This document shows, piece by piece, positions 7,330 to 14,825 of a DNA stretch of 21,924 nt; position 1 is the first letter of the stretch, and the number at the start of each line of letters is the position of its first letter. The stretch spans positions 1 through 21,924 of the forward strand of contig JBMYXZ010000011.1 in NCBI GenBank assembly GCA_049608925.1, given 5' to 3'. Source of the stretch: JBMYXZ01 sp049608925 (GTDB taxonomy: Bacteria; Pseudomonadota; Alphaproteobacteria; JAGOMX01). The notes under the pieces are model-generated. The model was given only the letters and a program-made list of their open reading frames with translations, was not told the DNA's origin and searched no databases. Position numbers and translations under genes: made by a program.

Positions 7330-7452
7330 TTAATAACCCTGGATTTTCAGCATCCCAAGCCCATAGAAAATGGCACAGACCAGCATAAATATCCAAAGGA
7401 ACATACGGTTTTTGCCCTTAGTAGCATTGGTGACGCGGTATTTTTCAGCCAT
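7330..7452 (-). CDS. CoxF-like 40-residue membrane protein
   Basis: A small gene: ATG at 7452, TAA at 7330-7332, 40 residues. It begins MAEKYRVTNATKGKNR, a basic amphipathic head, and continues into one transmembrane helix (about residues 17-35, MFLWIFMLVCAIFYGLGML). A good GGGGAG ribosome site lies 5 nt before the ATG. Many alphaproteobacteria carry a similarly tiny one-helix gene (often named CoxF) between ctaB and ctaG, and the position here is exactly that. The usual version is somewhat longer. The role is unclear; an assembly or accessory subunit of the aa3 oxidase is inferred from synteny. Confidence 0.75.
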   Translation of the reverse strand: MAEKYRVTNATKGKNRMFLWIFMLVCAIFYGLGMLKIQGY

Positions 7453-7465
7453 GGTGGCTCCCCAT

Positions 7466-7505
7466 AAAAAAAGCTTCGAACTATGATGAGTATAGATCGA
7501 AGCTT
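7466..7505 (-). terminator. Terminator-like hairpin between ctaB and the coxF-like gene
   Basis: In the minus direction, a perfect 9-bp stem (7505-7497 with 7479-7471), an A-A mismatch and four more pairs enclose a 7-nt loop. A run of seven Ts (7472-7466) follows. This is a good intrinsic terminator placed inside the cluster, 4 bp after the ctaB stop and just before the ribosome site of the next gene, so it may act as a partial terminator or attenuator. Confidence 0.8.
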
Positions 7506-7509
7506 GATG

Positions 7510-8418
7510 TCAGAGCAAGTGATCTACAAAAAGTCCTAGAAAGACAAGAAACAGGTACAGTATGGAAAAGCCAAAAAGCTTTTTAGCGAGTGACTCGCCT
7601 CCTAGGCGCTTTAATCTTAGGGCCATTGCAATGAATAAAACGTTAAGTACCGTTGCTAAAATCAAATACGGCATACCGGCCATCCCAATGAAGTAGGGCA
7701 GAGACACGGTTATTGCCAGAACGATTGAATAAATCAAGATCTGGGTTTTTGTTTCTTCTTCGCCGGAGACTACAGGTAACATTGGCACGCGTGCATTGAC
7801 ATAGTCCTGGCAACGATACAATGCTAGCGCCCAAAAGTGTGGCGGTGTCCACAAAAAGATAATGGCAAACAGCAGCATCGATTCGGCTGTCACATCACCC
7901 GTGACGGCTGCCCAACCAATCATCGGGGGAAAGGCGCCAGCCGCACCACCGATTACAATGTTCTGAGGCGTGCGGCGTTTTAATATCATTGTATAGATCA
8001 CTGCATAAAAGAATATGGTAAACGCCAGAATTCCGGCAGCCACATAATTGGTTGCAAGGCCCAAGGTGATCACTGAAGCCACTGATAATGTGATGCCAAG
8101 CCCAAGTGCGTCTTGATAACGCACGGCCCCAGCAGGGATGGGACGGTCTTTTGTGCGCTGCATGACGGCGTCAATATCACGATCGTACCACATGTTCAGT
8201 GCGCCGGATGCACCAGCCCCAACCGCGATGCACAAAATACTGACAGCAAATAGAAATGGATGAATTTCTCCTGGTGCCAGTGCTGCCCCAATAATTGCCG
8301 TGNNNNNNNNNNCCAATGACATGACCCGAGGCTTTAGAAGATTAAAGTAATCTTGCCAAGTCGGGTCAGTCTCACTGGCTTCATAGGAGCCCACAGTAGG
8401 TGCAGATGTTGTGGTCAT
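7510..8418 (-). CDS. ctaB: Protoheme IX farnesyltransferase (heme O synthase), with assembly gap
   Basis: Polytopic inner-membrane prenyltransferase that adds a farnesyl group to protoheme to make heme O, the precursor of heme A for this oxidase. It carries the UbiA-family motif NMWYDRDIDAVMQRTKDRP (Asn75, Asp79, Asp83) and the second loop YRCQDYVNARVPMLPVVSGEEETK. Many hydrophobic helices are visible and 302 residues is the usual length. Ten Ns at 8303-8312 hide residues 36-39, right after LLKPRVMSL. The frame is preserved across them. The start codon is 1 bp after the ctaD stop. Confidence 0.94.
   Translation of the reverse strand: MTTTSAPTVGSYEASETDPTWQDYFNLLKPRVMSLXXXXTAIIGAALAPGEIHPFLFAVSILCIAVGAGASGALNMWYDRDIDAVMQRTKDRPIPAGAVRYQDALGLGITLSVASVITLGLATNYVAAGILAFTIFFYAVIYTMILKRRTPQNIVIGGAAGAFPPMIGWAAVTGDVTAESMLLFAIIFLWTPPHFWALALYRCQDYVNARVPMLPVVSGEEETKTQILIYSIVLAITVSLPYFIGMAGMPYLILATVLNVLFIAMALRLKRLGGESLAKKLFGFSILYLFLVFLGLFVDHLL
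8303..8312. other. Assembly gap (10 Ns) inside ctaB
   Basis: Ten unknown bases. The family sequence after LKPRVMSL is usually VVFTA, with three residues before the Thr, whereas the N run makes four. The true gap may be 7 nt, which would also keep the frame. Confidence 0.99.
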
Positions 8419-8419
8419 A

Positions 8420-10063
8420 CTATTTTACGGTCGGCTGTGTTTCAAACGAGTGAAATGCCGGTGGAGACGTTGTTGTCCACTCCAACGTATTAGCATACTT
8501 GCCCCAAGGATTGTCACCAGCAGGCTTGCCGCGTGCCAAGGTATGGAACACGATGTATATGAACAAGAACGTAGCTGCGGCCGTGATATAGCTTCCAATC
8601 GAAGATACATAGTTCCAACCTGCAAAAGCATCTGGATAGTCAGGAATACGGCGAGGCATACCGGCTAGTCCTAAGAAATGCTGCGGGAAGAAAATCATGT
8701 TTACACCGATAAATGTCATCCAAAAGTGCAGCTTGCCCAATTTCTCGGAATACTGACGTCCAGACATTTTCCCAATCCAATAGTAAAAGCCTGCAAAAAT
8801 CGCAAATACCGCGCCTAATGACAGGGTATAGTGGAAGTGGGCTACAACATAGTACGTATCATGAAACACTACGTCCAAACCCTGGTTAGCCAAGACAACA
8901 CCAGTCAATCCACCGATCAGGAATAGACCGATAAAGCCAATGGCAAATAGCATCGGGGTTTCGAAAGTAATCGATCCCCCCCACATAGTTGCCAGCCAAC
9001 TGAAAATCTTAATACCCGTGGGTACCGCAATCACCAGCGTTGCAGCCAGGAAGTAGGCATTCACCCTTACGTCAAGGCCAACCGTGAACATGTGATGGGC
9101 CCACACAACGAATCCAATGACACCGATACCAACCATTGCATATACCATTCCCAAATATCCAAACACAGGCTTTTTCGAGAAGGTTGATACAACAGTACTG
9201 ATGATACCGAACGCCGGCAAGATAATGATGTACACTTCTGGATGACCAAAGAACCAGAATAAATGCTGGAATAACACAGGGTCACCACCACCGGCTGGAT
9301 CAAAGAACGACGTCCCAAAGTTTCGGTCCGTCAGAATCATGGTGATAGCACCGGCGATAACCGGCATGGCGATCACAATCAAGAAAGATGTCACCAGCAC
9401 AGACCACACAAACAGTGGTGTCTTATGCAGAGTCATACCTGGCGCCCGCATGTTCATGATGGTGGTAATCAAGTTAATCGAGCCCAGAATTGATGAAATA
9501 CCCGCAATGTGCAGACTTAAAATAATAAAGTCCATCGCCGCATCTGGATGCAATATCTTGGTACTTAAGGGTGGATACAAGGTCCAACCGGGGCCAGCAC
9601 CAGCGCCAACGAACGCGCTCATAAGTAGCAGCGCGATGGAAAAAGGCATCAACCAAAAACTGATGTTATTCATGCGTGGGAATGCCATATCAGGTGCCCC
9701 AATCATCAGTGGAACAAACCAGTTTCCGAAGCCACCGATCAGAGCAGGCATAACCATGAAGAAGATCATCAACAACCCGTGCAGAGAAATCATGATGTTG
9801 AACAGTTGATATTGGTCGCCCAGCAATGGAGAGCCCGGTTCGGACAACTGATATCTGATTAACCAAGAAAGGCCGCCACCCAACAGACCACCAATAATTG
9901 CGAAGACAATGTACATTGTCCCAATGTCTTTATGGTTGGTTGACAGCACCCAACGGCGCCAACCTGTTGGTGTATGATCATGATGATCGTGATTGCCACC
10001 TTGAGAGTTAGAATTAGCTGTCATAGACCCGCCTGTGGTTTTCTTTGCTTGTGCACTTGTCAT
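8420..10063 (-). CDS. ctaD: Cytochrome c oxidase subunit I (aa3 type, A1 family)
   Basis: Catalytic subunit that reduces oxygen to water and pumps protons. All ligands are visible: His95 and His411 for heme a, His409 for heme a3, and His274, His323 and His324 for CuB. GHPEVY contains the cross-linked Tyr278 and Glu276, which places it in the A1 class. D-pathway Asp125 (GAPDMAFPRMNN) and K-pathway Lys352 (PTGIKIFSW) are present. The short His-rich head (HDHHDH) before PTGWRRW is common in alphaproteobacteria. Length 547 is normal. The ATG at 10063 is used, though an in-frame ATG at codon 14 is possible. It lies between ctaC and ctaB in a tight cluster. Confidence 0.97.
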   Translation of the reverse strand: MTSAQAKKTTGGSMTANSNSQGGNHDHHDHTPTGWRRWVLSTNHKDIGTMYIVFAIIGGLLGGGLSWLIRYQLSEPGSPLLGDQYQLFNIMISLHGLLMIFFMVMPALIGGFGNWFVPLMIGAPDMAFPRMNNISFWLMPFSIALLLMSAFVGAGAGPGWTLYPPLSTKILHPDAAMDFIILSLHIAGISSILGSINLITTIMNMRAPGMTLHKTPLFVWSVLVTSFLIVIAMPVIAGAITMILTDRNFGTSFFDPAGGGDPVLFQHLFWFFGHPEVYIIILPAFGIISTVVSTFSKKPVFGYLGMVYAMVGIGVIGFVVWAHHMFTVGLDVRVNAYFLAATLVIAVPTGIKIFSWLATMWGGSITFETPMLFAIGFIGLFLIGGLTGVVLANQGLDVVFHDTYYVVAHFHYTLSLGAVFAIFAGFYYWIGKMSGRQYSEKLGKLHFWMTFIGVNMIFFPQHFLGLAGMPRRIPDYPDAFAGWNYVSSIGSYITAAATFLFIYIVFHTLARGKPAGDNPWGKYANTLEWTTTSPPAFHSFETQPTVK

Positions 10064-10076
10064 GTAAGACCCCGAT

Positions 10077-10859
10077 TTATGCGTATTTTTCTTTGGCCGA
10101 AGTTAGCCACGAATTGTATTCATCCTTGGATACTGCGCGAACCGCAATAGGCATGAAACCATGCTTCATACCACAAAGTTCCGAACATTGACCATAATAT
10201 AGACCAGGTTTCGTAACACGAATCCAGGTTTCATTCAAACGACCAGGCACACAGTCCATTTTTACACCAAATGCTGGGATCGCCCAGCTGTGTAGAACAT
10301 CAGTGGCTGTCATAATCAACCTGACATTGGTGTCCACTGGTACAACAACTTCATTATCTACAGATAATAAGCGCAGCTGCCCAGGTTGCAACTCGTTATC
10401 AGGGATGATTGTGCTGTCGAAAGCAAATTCTTGCTCCACATAATCATAATTCCAGAACCACGCATTGCCAGAGATTTTAATGGTCATCTCAGGGTCAGAA
10501 GTCTTATCCATGAAATACAAAAGCTTAAACGATGGAACAGCAATCACCAACAGAATCAACGTGGGAATAGCCGTCCAGACAATCTCAAGCGTTGGATTGT
10601 GAGACCGCGTTGAAGGAGACGGGTTTTTAGACGCCCGAAAGCGCAGCAAAATGAAAAACAGCAACCCTAAAACAAAGGCGCCAATTACACAAATCACGAT
10701 AAACACAAATGTGTGCAAATCAATGACGCTATCCATCACCGGAGTGACTGATTCCTGAAAGTTCCACTGCCAAGGGCGTGGTTTATCTGCCATTACGCCC
10801 GTAATGGACAGAAGGTTCGCCAGCATAAAAGCCAGGGTCGATATAAATTTCTTGCGCAT
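10077..10859 (-). CDS. ctaC: Cytochrome c oxidase subunit II
   Basis: Carries the binuclear CuA centre that accepts electrons from cytochrome c on the periplasmic side. A signal peptide (MRKKFISTLAFMLANLL) precedes two transmembrane helices (about residues 47-72 and 92-115) and a cupredoxin domain. CuA ligands are His190 (DVLHSW), then Cys225, Glu227, Cys229, His233 and Met236 in CSELCGMKHGFM. The start is placed at ATG 10859 (260 residues); an in-frame TTG at 10874 would add five residues but has no ribosome site. No soluble cytochrome c domain is fused. It is the first gene of the cta cluster, 13 bp before ctaD. Confidence 0.95.
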   Translation of the reverse strand: MRKKFISTLAFMLANLLSITGVMADKPRPWQWNFQESVTPVMDSVIDLHTFVFIVICVIGAFVLGLLFFILLRFRASKNPSPSTRSHNPTLEIVWTAIPTLILLVIAVPSFKLLYFMDKTSDPEMTIKISGNAWFWNYDYVEQEFAFDSTIIPDNELQPGQLRLLSVDNEVVVPVDTNVRLIMTATDVLHSWAIPAFGVKMDCVPGRLNETWIRVTKPGLYYGQCSELCGMKHGFMPIAVRAVSKDEYNSWLTSAKEKYA

Positions 10860-10883
10860 GCCGTTGCTCGACAATTTTTATAC

Positions 10884-10901
10884 AGTATATGTATTTATAC
10901 T
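10884..10901. promoter_or_regulatory. Dyad AGTATA-6-TATACT upstream of ctaC
   Basis: A perfect 6+6 inverted repeat with a 6-bp spacer lies 25 bp upstream of the ctaC ATG, in an AT-rich segment that also holds several possible -10 hexamers (TATAGT, TATACT). A second inverted repeat, TTGACA/TGTCAA (10928-10946), overlaps the stop of the gene upstream. The first could be an operator or simply promoter AT-richness. Confidence 0.35.
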
Positions 10902-10942
10902 ATAGCCAGAAACCCACGTCGAGGCTCTTGACACATTTTTTG

Positions 10943-12442
10943 TCAATTTCTCTCCAAAAGCGTTCCAGCACGATCATTCAAATTAATCTGAACGTCCTCA
11001 TCTGATATCAATTTTACACCGACGTTGCCATTGGCATGAGTCGTAACATGCGCTGCTGCATTCTGCCTATAACAGCTACTTGCAAGGCAATAGCGAAAGC
11101 CTGGGATATATTCTTTACCAAGAAGGCTGTCTGGCTCTTTCCAATCCTCATCTGTTTCAAAGACATGTGTTGTCCACCAAGGGTCACGTGGATACGGCCA
11201 GTGGGTTGAGGAGGATATAATGCCAAATATCTTCATCCCGTTTGGTGTTTTTAAGCCTGTATACAAATGAAAATGTACGTCTCCAGCCATGAAAGTTACT
11301 TTGGAAATTCTCTTCTCGTCAATGAAAGTAAGCAATTCATCTCTTTGACCCGGGAAGCCATTCCAATTATCACCGCTATAGCTTTCATTAAGAAATCTGG
11401 GGAACATTGTAACCGTGGAAAAAATCAGCTTATTCTTGTTTTTATCAGTTTCAAGCCATCGCTTTAAAATTGCCATATCGCGCGGCCTTATAATGTTGCC
11501 GCCCTTGCGATCCAACCGAGTGCCCAGCATAAAGGCATCCTGCCCATTTATCTTAAAAGCATAGCAATGTTTCGGGTCATGCGGCGCTCGGGTGAAGCCA
11601 GGCGAATGCATTGCCTGATATGTATGGAATGCTGCCAGGCCAGCTTGCGTCATCATGGTATCAAGCGTCCCCTGTATATCAAGATTGTTTGAGACCTCAT
11701 GATCATCTGCTGCCTGGAAAAATGGATACTTTGACAACGCTTCGGCGCAGTGTGGACGCTGCATTGTTAACCTGTAGAGCTCACTAAAACCATCATATTT
11801 CTCACACTGGTTCAAGAGTCTAAGACTATCTGCATAGACAAAGTCGCCGGTATGCACAATTGCATCAACTTCTTCCTGGTTTGAATTTATGACGCGATAT
11901 ATTTCATCGCTCGCTTTGTACCACAGCTTCCATCCCCACAAGTATGCCCAATAATTACAGGACATCATCCAAAATTTGGCTGTATTACGGTTATGATTAG
12001 AAATTTTATAATTCACTACTGGAAAATCATCGAAGGAAATACGATCCTTGTCGTCTAATTCCCCTTTGTAATAACCAAACTGCAGTTGATATGGGCCGTG
12101 CACATTTGCATCAATTTCAATCAGCGCCGCATAATCTTTGACGTCTTTGATTTTTCCCAGTTGGGGATGCTCTGTGTCAAATGGCACCGTCATTGCTTTC
12201 GCGTAAGTTTGAGACCATTGCCTCCCCTGGCGCCTATATCGCCATGCTGCAATCTGGTCAGGCTTGTCGAGTTCGCCAAAACCCGTAAAACAAACTTTCC
12301 CATCGGGTCGGACCCCGCGAACAGGGCCAACCTTTAGCTTCATTAATTTGGGAATAAGCTCTTCATTACTATTGCTATTCTGGTAAGACGCTTGAGAAAA
12401 GCTTGCAGATAGAAAAACGAGAAAAATGTATAAGATGCGCAT
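10943..12442 (-). CDS. Exported PhoD-like metallophosphatase
   Basis: A phosphodiesterase/phosphatase-like protein of the PhoD (calcineurin-like) superfamily, predicted to be periplasmic or secreted. It begins with a Sec-type signal peptide (MRILYIFLVFLSASFSQA) and lacks the twin arginine found in the classical Tat-exported PhoD. The metal-site motifs are present in order: SCNYWAYLWG (~161-170), HTGDFVYAD (Asp200), AADDHEVSNN (Asp246, Asp247, His248) and MAGDVHFHLY (Asp388, His390, His392). The true substrate is unknown. The gene is monocistronic or shares a transcript with the ctaC side; 60 bp separate it from the protease gene upstream. No ribosome site is obvious before the ATG. Confidence 0.85.
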   Translation of the reverse strand: MRILYIFLVFLSASFSQASYQNSNSNEELIPKLMKLKVGPVRGVRPDGKVCFTGFGELDKPDQIAAWRYRRQGRQWSQTYAKAMTVPFDTEHPQLGKIKDVKDYAALIEIDANVHGPYQLQFGYYKGELDDKDRISFDDFPVVNYKISNHNRNTAKFWMMSCNYWAYLWGWKLWYKASDEIYRVINSNQEEVDAIVHTGDFVYADSLRLLNQCEKYDGFSELYRLTMQRPHCAEALSKYPFFQAADDHEVSNNLDIQGTLDTMMTQAGLAAFHTYQAMHSPGFTRAPHDPKHCYAFKINGQDAFMLGTRLDRKGGNIIRPRDMAILKRWLETDKNKNKLIFSTVTMFPRFLNESYSGDNWNGFPGQRDELLTFIDEKRISKVTFMAGDVHFHLYTGLKTPNGMKIFGIISSSTHWPYPRDPWWTTHVFETDEDWKEPDSLLGKEYIPGFRYCLASSCYRQNAAAHVTTHANGNVGVKLISDEDVQINLNDRAGTLLERN

Positions 12443-12455
12443 GGTTAAAGGCCCA

Positions 12456-12461
12456 ATTATA
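12456..12461 (-). promoter_or_regulatory. Candidate -10 box of the PhoD-like gene
   Basis: A perfect TATAAT on the minus strand ends 13 bp before the ATG; no convincing -35 is seen. If used, the message would have a leader of only about 7 nt, which agrees with the missing ribosome site. Confidence 0.35.
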
Positions 12462-12502
12462 TTGTAATGACCTCATGCTAAAGCACATATATTAAGACGA
12501 TA

Positions 12503-13276
12503 TTAATTTGCTACCAGCACAAAAACAGAGCGCTCGTACTTGGCAATAATATCGGATACATCGTCGTATGATTTTGTGCCGTTGCTATAGGTTACGCGAT
12601 TGCCCAGTTTACGCTTTAGCATTGGGATGATTCGGTCTGATTTCACCGCATAGCTTATACCTTGAGCAATTGTTCCAATCGTGCGCAGAGCAGCCATTTG
12701 ATTGAATGTGGCTTTGACCACACCAATTGCAACGCCGCGTTCATTCAGCAATGGACCGCCAGAGTTTCCAGGCTGAACCGGAACATCAATTTGATAGACA
12801 ACTTTATTGCCGCGTATACCACTGAAGGCATTTACGCGCCCAAAGGACGCTTTTTGCTCGTTCCCTTGAATCATCAAAAGAGGATAGCCAAGCGTCAAGA
12901 CTTCATCACCTTTTTCAACACTGCTTTGTGTGCCAATGGGAATAGGGTTCGTGCGCATGTTGACTTTGCCGATGGCAACATCATTTGCCTCGTCAATATC
13001 TAGGATTTGTGCTTGTATTTTGCGGCCACTGAGATCCTTAATCCAAATATCATTTTTGCCTTTAATAACGTGATAGCTGGTAAGGAAATGCCCTTCATTG
13101 GTAATGAAAAAGCCGGTTGCAATATGCGACATGCTTTGTCTTGTTGGGGTCGAGCGCTGCTGTCCCCCAATTGAAAAGTGGTTAGCTTCTTTATTATGAA
13201 CTAGGGACCGATTTTGTGCGTTTTCGGCACATCCTTGTAACATTACCATTGCTACTATTGCTATGAAGACCCGCAT
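12503..13276 (-). CDS. Lipoprotein trypsin-like serine protease
   Basis: A chymotrypsin-fold (S1C/HtrA-like) protease anchored by a lipid. The N-terminus MRVFIAIVAMVMLQGC has a lipobox with Cys16. The catalytic triad is visible: His69 (LTSYHVI), Asp99 (ANDVAIGKV) and Ser172 (QPGNSGGPLL). There is no PDZ domain; instead a short C-terminal tail of about 60 residues follows the protease core. At 257 residues it is like stand-alone trypsin-like peptidases. A TGGTGA ribosome site precedes the ATG. It is transcribed divergently from the glycine-zipper lipoprotein and lies upstream of the PhoD-like gene. The target is unknown; envelope protein quality control is an inference. Confidence 0.88.
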   Translation of the reverse strand: MRVFIAIVAMVMLQGCAENAQNRSLVHNKEANHFSIGGQQRSTPTRQSMSHIATGFFITNEGHFLTSYHVIKGKNDIWIKDLSGRKIQAQILDIDEANDVAIGKVNMRTNPIPIGTQSSVEKGDEVLTLGYPLLMIQGNEQKASFGRVNAFSGIRGNKVVYQIDVPVQPGNSGGPLLNERGVAIGVVKATFNQMAALRTIGTIAQGISYAVKSDRIIPMLKRKLGNRVTYSNGTKSYDDVSDIIAKYERSVFVLVAN

Positions 13277-13357
13277 ATTTCACCAGTTATTATCATTATT
13301 CTATCTTCAGTATTGCAGCCAAAGGTTAAATTTAGACAAACGCTGTGCGTAAAATAA

Positions 13358-13386
13358 TTGAGCTGTAAACAGAATCATTGTACTAT
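13358..13386 (+). promoter_or_regulatory. Candidate promoter of the glycine-zipper lipoprotein
   Basis: TTGAGC (13358-13363) and TACTAT (13381-13386) are spaced 17 nt, each 4/6 to consensus. Start would be near 13393, about 25 nt before the ATG. This also argues against translation starting at 13358. Confidence 0.45.
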
Positions 13387-13417
13387 ATTGAGTATTTTAA
13401 ATTCAGGGAGACATATA

Positions 13418-13903
13418 ATGTACAACAAGATTTTATTATCATCTGTTGCTGCTGTCAGCATCTTGATCACAGGCTGTGCACAGCAAAATCAAAAACAGAC
13501 AATCGGTGGTATCCTAGGTGGTGTCGGCGGTGGCCTTATTGGCACACAAATTGGTAGCGGCACTGGCCGTACGGTTGCCACTATTGCCGGTGCTGTTGTT
13601 GGTGGCTATCTGGGTAGCACACTGGGAGCACAATTGGATGAAAGCGATCGCATTCGCGCGCAAAATACTGCCAGCGAGTCTCTAGAGCAATCACCTAACG
13701 GTCGTACAAGCACTTGGACGAACCCAAATAATGGTAATACAGGTAGCTTTACACCAGTTGCTACTTCATTTACCAAAGCTGGGGCACCTTGCCGCCTTGC
13801 GCGATCAACCGTTACGATTAATGGGCAGAAACGAGCTGTTGAAAGCAAGTTCTGTAGGCAAAATGATGGTACTTGGAACCTGGAATCCGAGAGAATTCTG
13901 TAA
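13418..13903 (+). CDS. 17 kDa surface antigen-like glycine-zipper lipoprotein
   Basis: An outer-membrane lipoprotein of the Rickettsia 17 kDa antigen family. The signal peptide ends in SILITGC with lipidated Cys20. Two glycine-zipper hairpin helices follow (about residues 29-48 and 52-72: GGILGGVGGGLIGTQIGSG, then AGAVVGGYLGSTLG). After LDESDRIRAQNTA comes the family's C-terminal beta part, including WTNPNNGNTG, two cysteines and RQNDGTWN. The ATG at 13418 has an AGGGAG site at the right distance; the open frame extends 20 codons further upstream but that part overlaps the promoter. 161 residues is the normal family length. The exact role is unknown even in Rickettsia. Confidence 0.88.
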   Translation: MYNKILLSSVAAVSILITGCAQQNQKQTIGGILGGVGGGLIGTQIGSGTGRTVATIAGAVVGGYLGSTLGAQLDESDRIRAQNTASESLEQSPNGRTSTWTNPNNGNTGSFTPVATSFTKAGAPCRLARSTVTINGQKRAVESKFCRQNDGTWNLESERIL

Positions 13904-13912
13904 ATATTTTAT

Positions 13913-13945
13913 GGGGTCGGAACTTTGGTTTCGACCCCTCTTTTA
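13913..13945 (+). terminator. Terminator of the glycine-zipper lipoprotein gene
   Basis: A 10-bp stem (13913-13922 with 13929-13938, one G-U pair), a 6-nt loop and then tctttta. It lies between two convergent genes, 9 bp after the first stop. Confidence 0.75.
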
Positions 13946-13948
13946 ATT

Positions 13949-14761
13949 TTAAGCGTAATATTCCTTATAACTGGGATATTGCAGCTTCACCCCGAGTTCT
14001 TGCTTGATTTTGTCATTTCTAACGCGGCGACATTCGCTGTAAAAGCTTTTTGCCATTTCTGACATTTCTGCTTCTTCGTATGGTATTTGCATTGGAGACG
14101 GCAAGCCTCGCTGCTGGCATGCATATTCCAATACCTCGCAGGTGGATGCAGGTAAGTCATCCGCCAAATTATAGATACTGCCAGGGTTTGGGCGTGTGAT
14201 TGAAGCACGTAACGTTTGCACGATATCATCCACATGAATCCGCGAAAATACTTGGCCAGGTTTGTTTATGCAAGTAGGATTTGCAGGATCTATACGGGTC
14301 AATATGTCGCGACCTGGGCCATAAATTCCTGAAAGTCTGAATATATGACTAGGCAGATCTGACTTCAGCCAAGCTTGTTCAGCCGCATGACGGTCTTTCC
14401 CACGCTTGTTGCCAGGGTTAGTAGCTGAGGTTTCATCTACCCAGCCGCCCTGGGTATCGCCGTAAACCGATGTTGCTGATAAATATCCAACCCATGCAGG
14501 GCTTGCGTTCTGCAAGTCTTTCAGGTGTTGTTCGATGATGATATCGCCACCGTCTTGCGGAGGTATGGTTATCAGAACGTGCGAGGCTTGAATTCGGCCC
14601 AAGGGAAAATCATCACGATGTGTTCCGTGCACTTGCCACCCCTCGGATTCCAAAGCGTCACAAATTCTTGAGCCAACGTAGCCTTTGCCAAGGCATAAAA
14701 ATGTTTTCACAGCCATCAATTTATTTCGAATTTTAGATAATATTAGTGCTTTTGAAAGCAT
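13949..14761 (-). CDS. NAD-dependent epimerase/dehydratase-like (atypical SDR) protein
   Basis: A Rossmann-fold protein of the extended/atypical SDR group, resembling E. coli YeeZ. It has the nucleotide-binding GKGYVGSRICDAL near the N-terminus, LITIPPQDGGD, then LSATSVYGDTQGGWVDE and FRLSGIYGPGRD. The usual YxxxK pair is replaced around GKDRHAAEQ, typical of atypical SDRs, so catalysis is doubtful. ATG 14761 is chosen because AAAGGG precedes it at good spacing, adding 15 residues (MLSKALILSKIRNKL) before the Rossmann strand. ATG 14716 would start directly at the strand but has no ribosome site. No pathway neighbours indicate a substrate. Confidence 0.8.
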   Translation of the reverse strand: MLSKALILSKIRNKLMAVKTFLCLGKGYVGSRICDALESEGWQVHGTHRDDFPLGRIQASHVLITIPPQDGGDIIIEQHLKDLQNASPAWVGYLSATSVYGDTQGGWVDETSATNPGNKRGKDRHAAEQAWLKSDLPSHIFRLSGIYGPGRDILTRIDPANPTCINKPGQVFSRIHVDDIVQTLRASITRPNPGSIYNLADDLPASTCEVLEYACQQRGLPSPMQIPYEEAEMSEMAKSFYSECRRVRNDKIKQELGVKLQYPSYKEYYA

Positions 14762-14825
14762 ATGGAAACCCTTTGTTTTCCGATAACCGCGATGATGCCG
14801 GTACATCTTAACAGAGGGTAATAAA

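Noticed and set aside
9339..9809. Open frame of 156 codons on the plus strand inside ctaD
   Set aside because: Antisense to the conserved subunit I sequence; length is explained by codon bias of the real gene.
13358..13417. 20-codon N-terminal extension of the glycine-zipper lipoprotein
   Set aside because: It overlaps a plausible promoter and would bury the signal peptide; ATG 13418 has a proper ribosome site.
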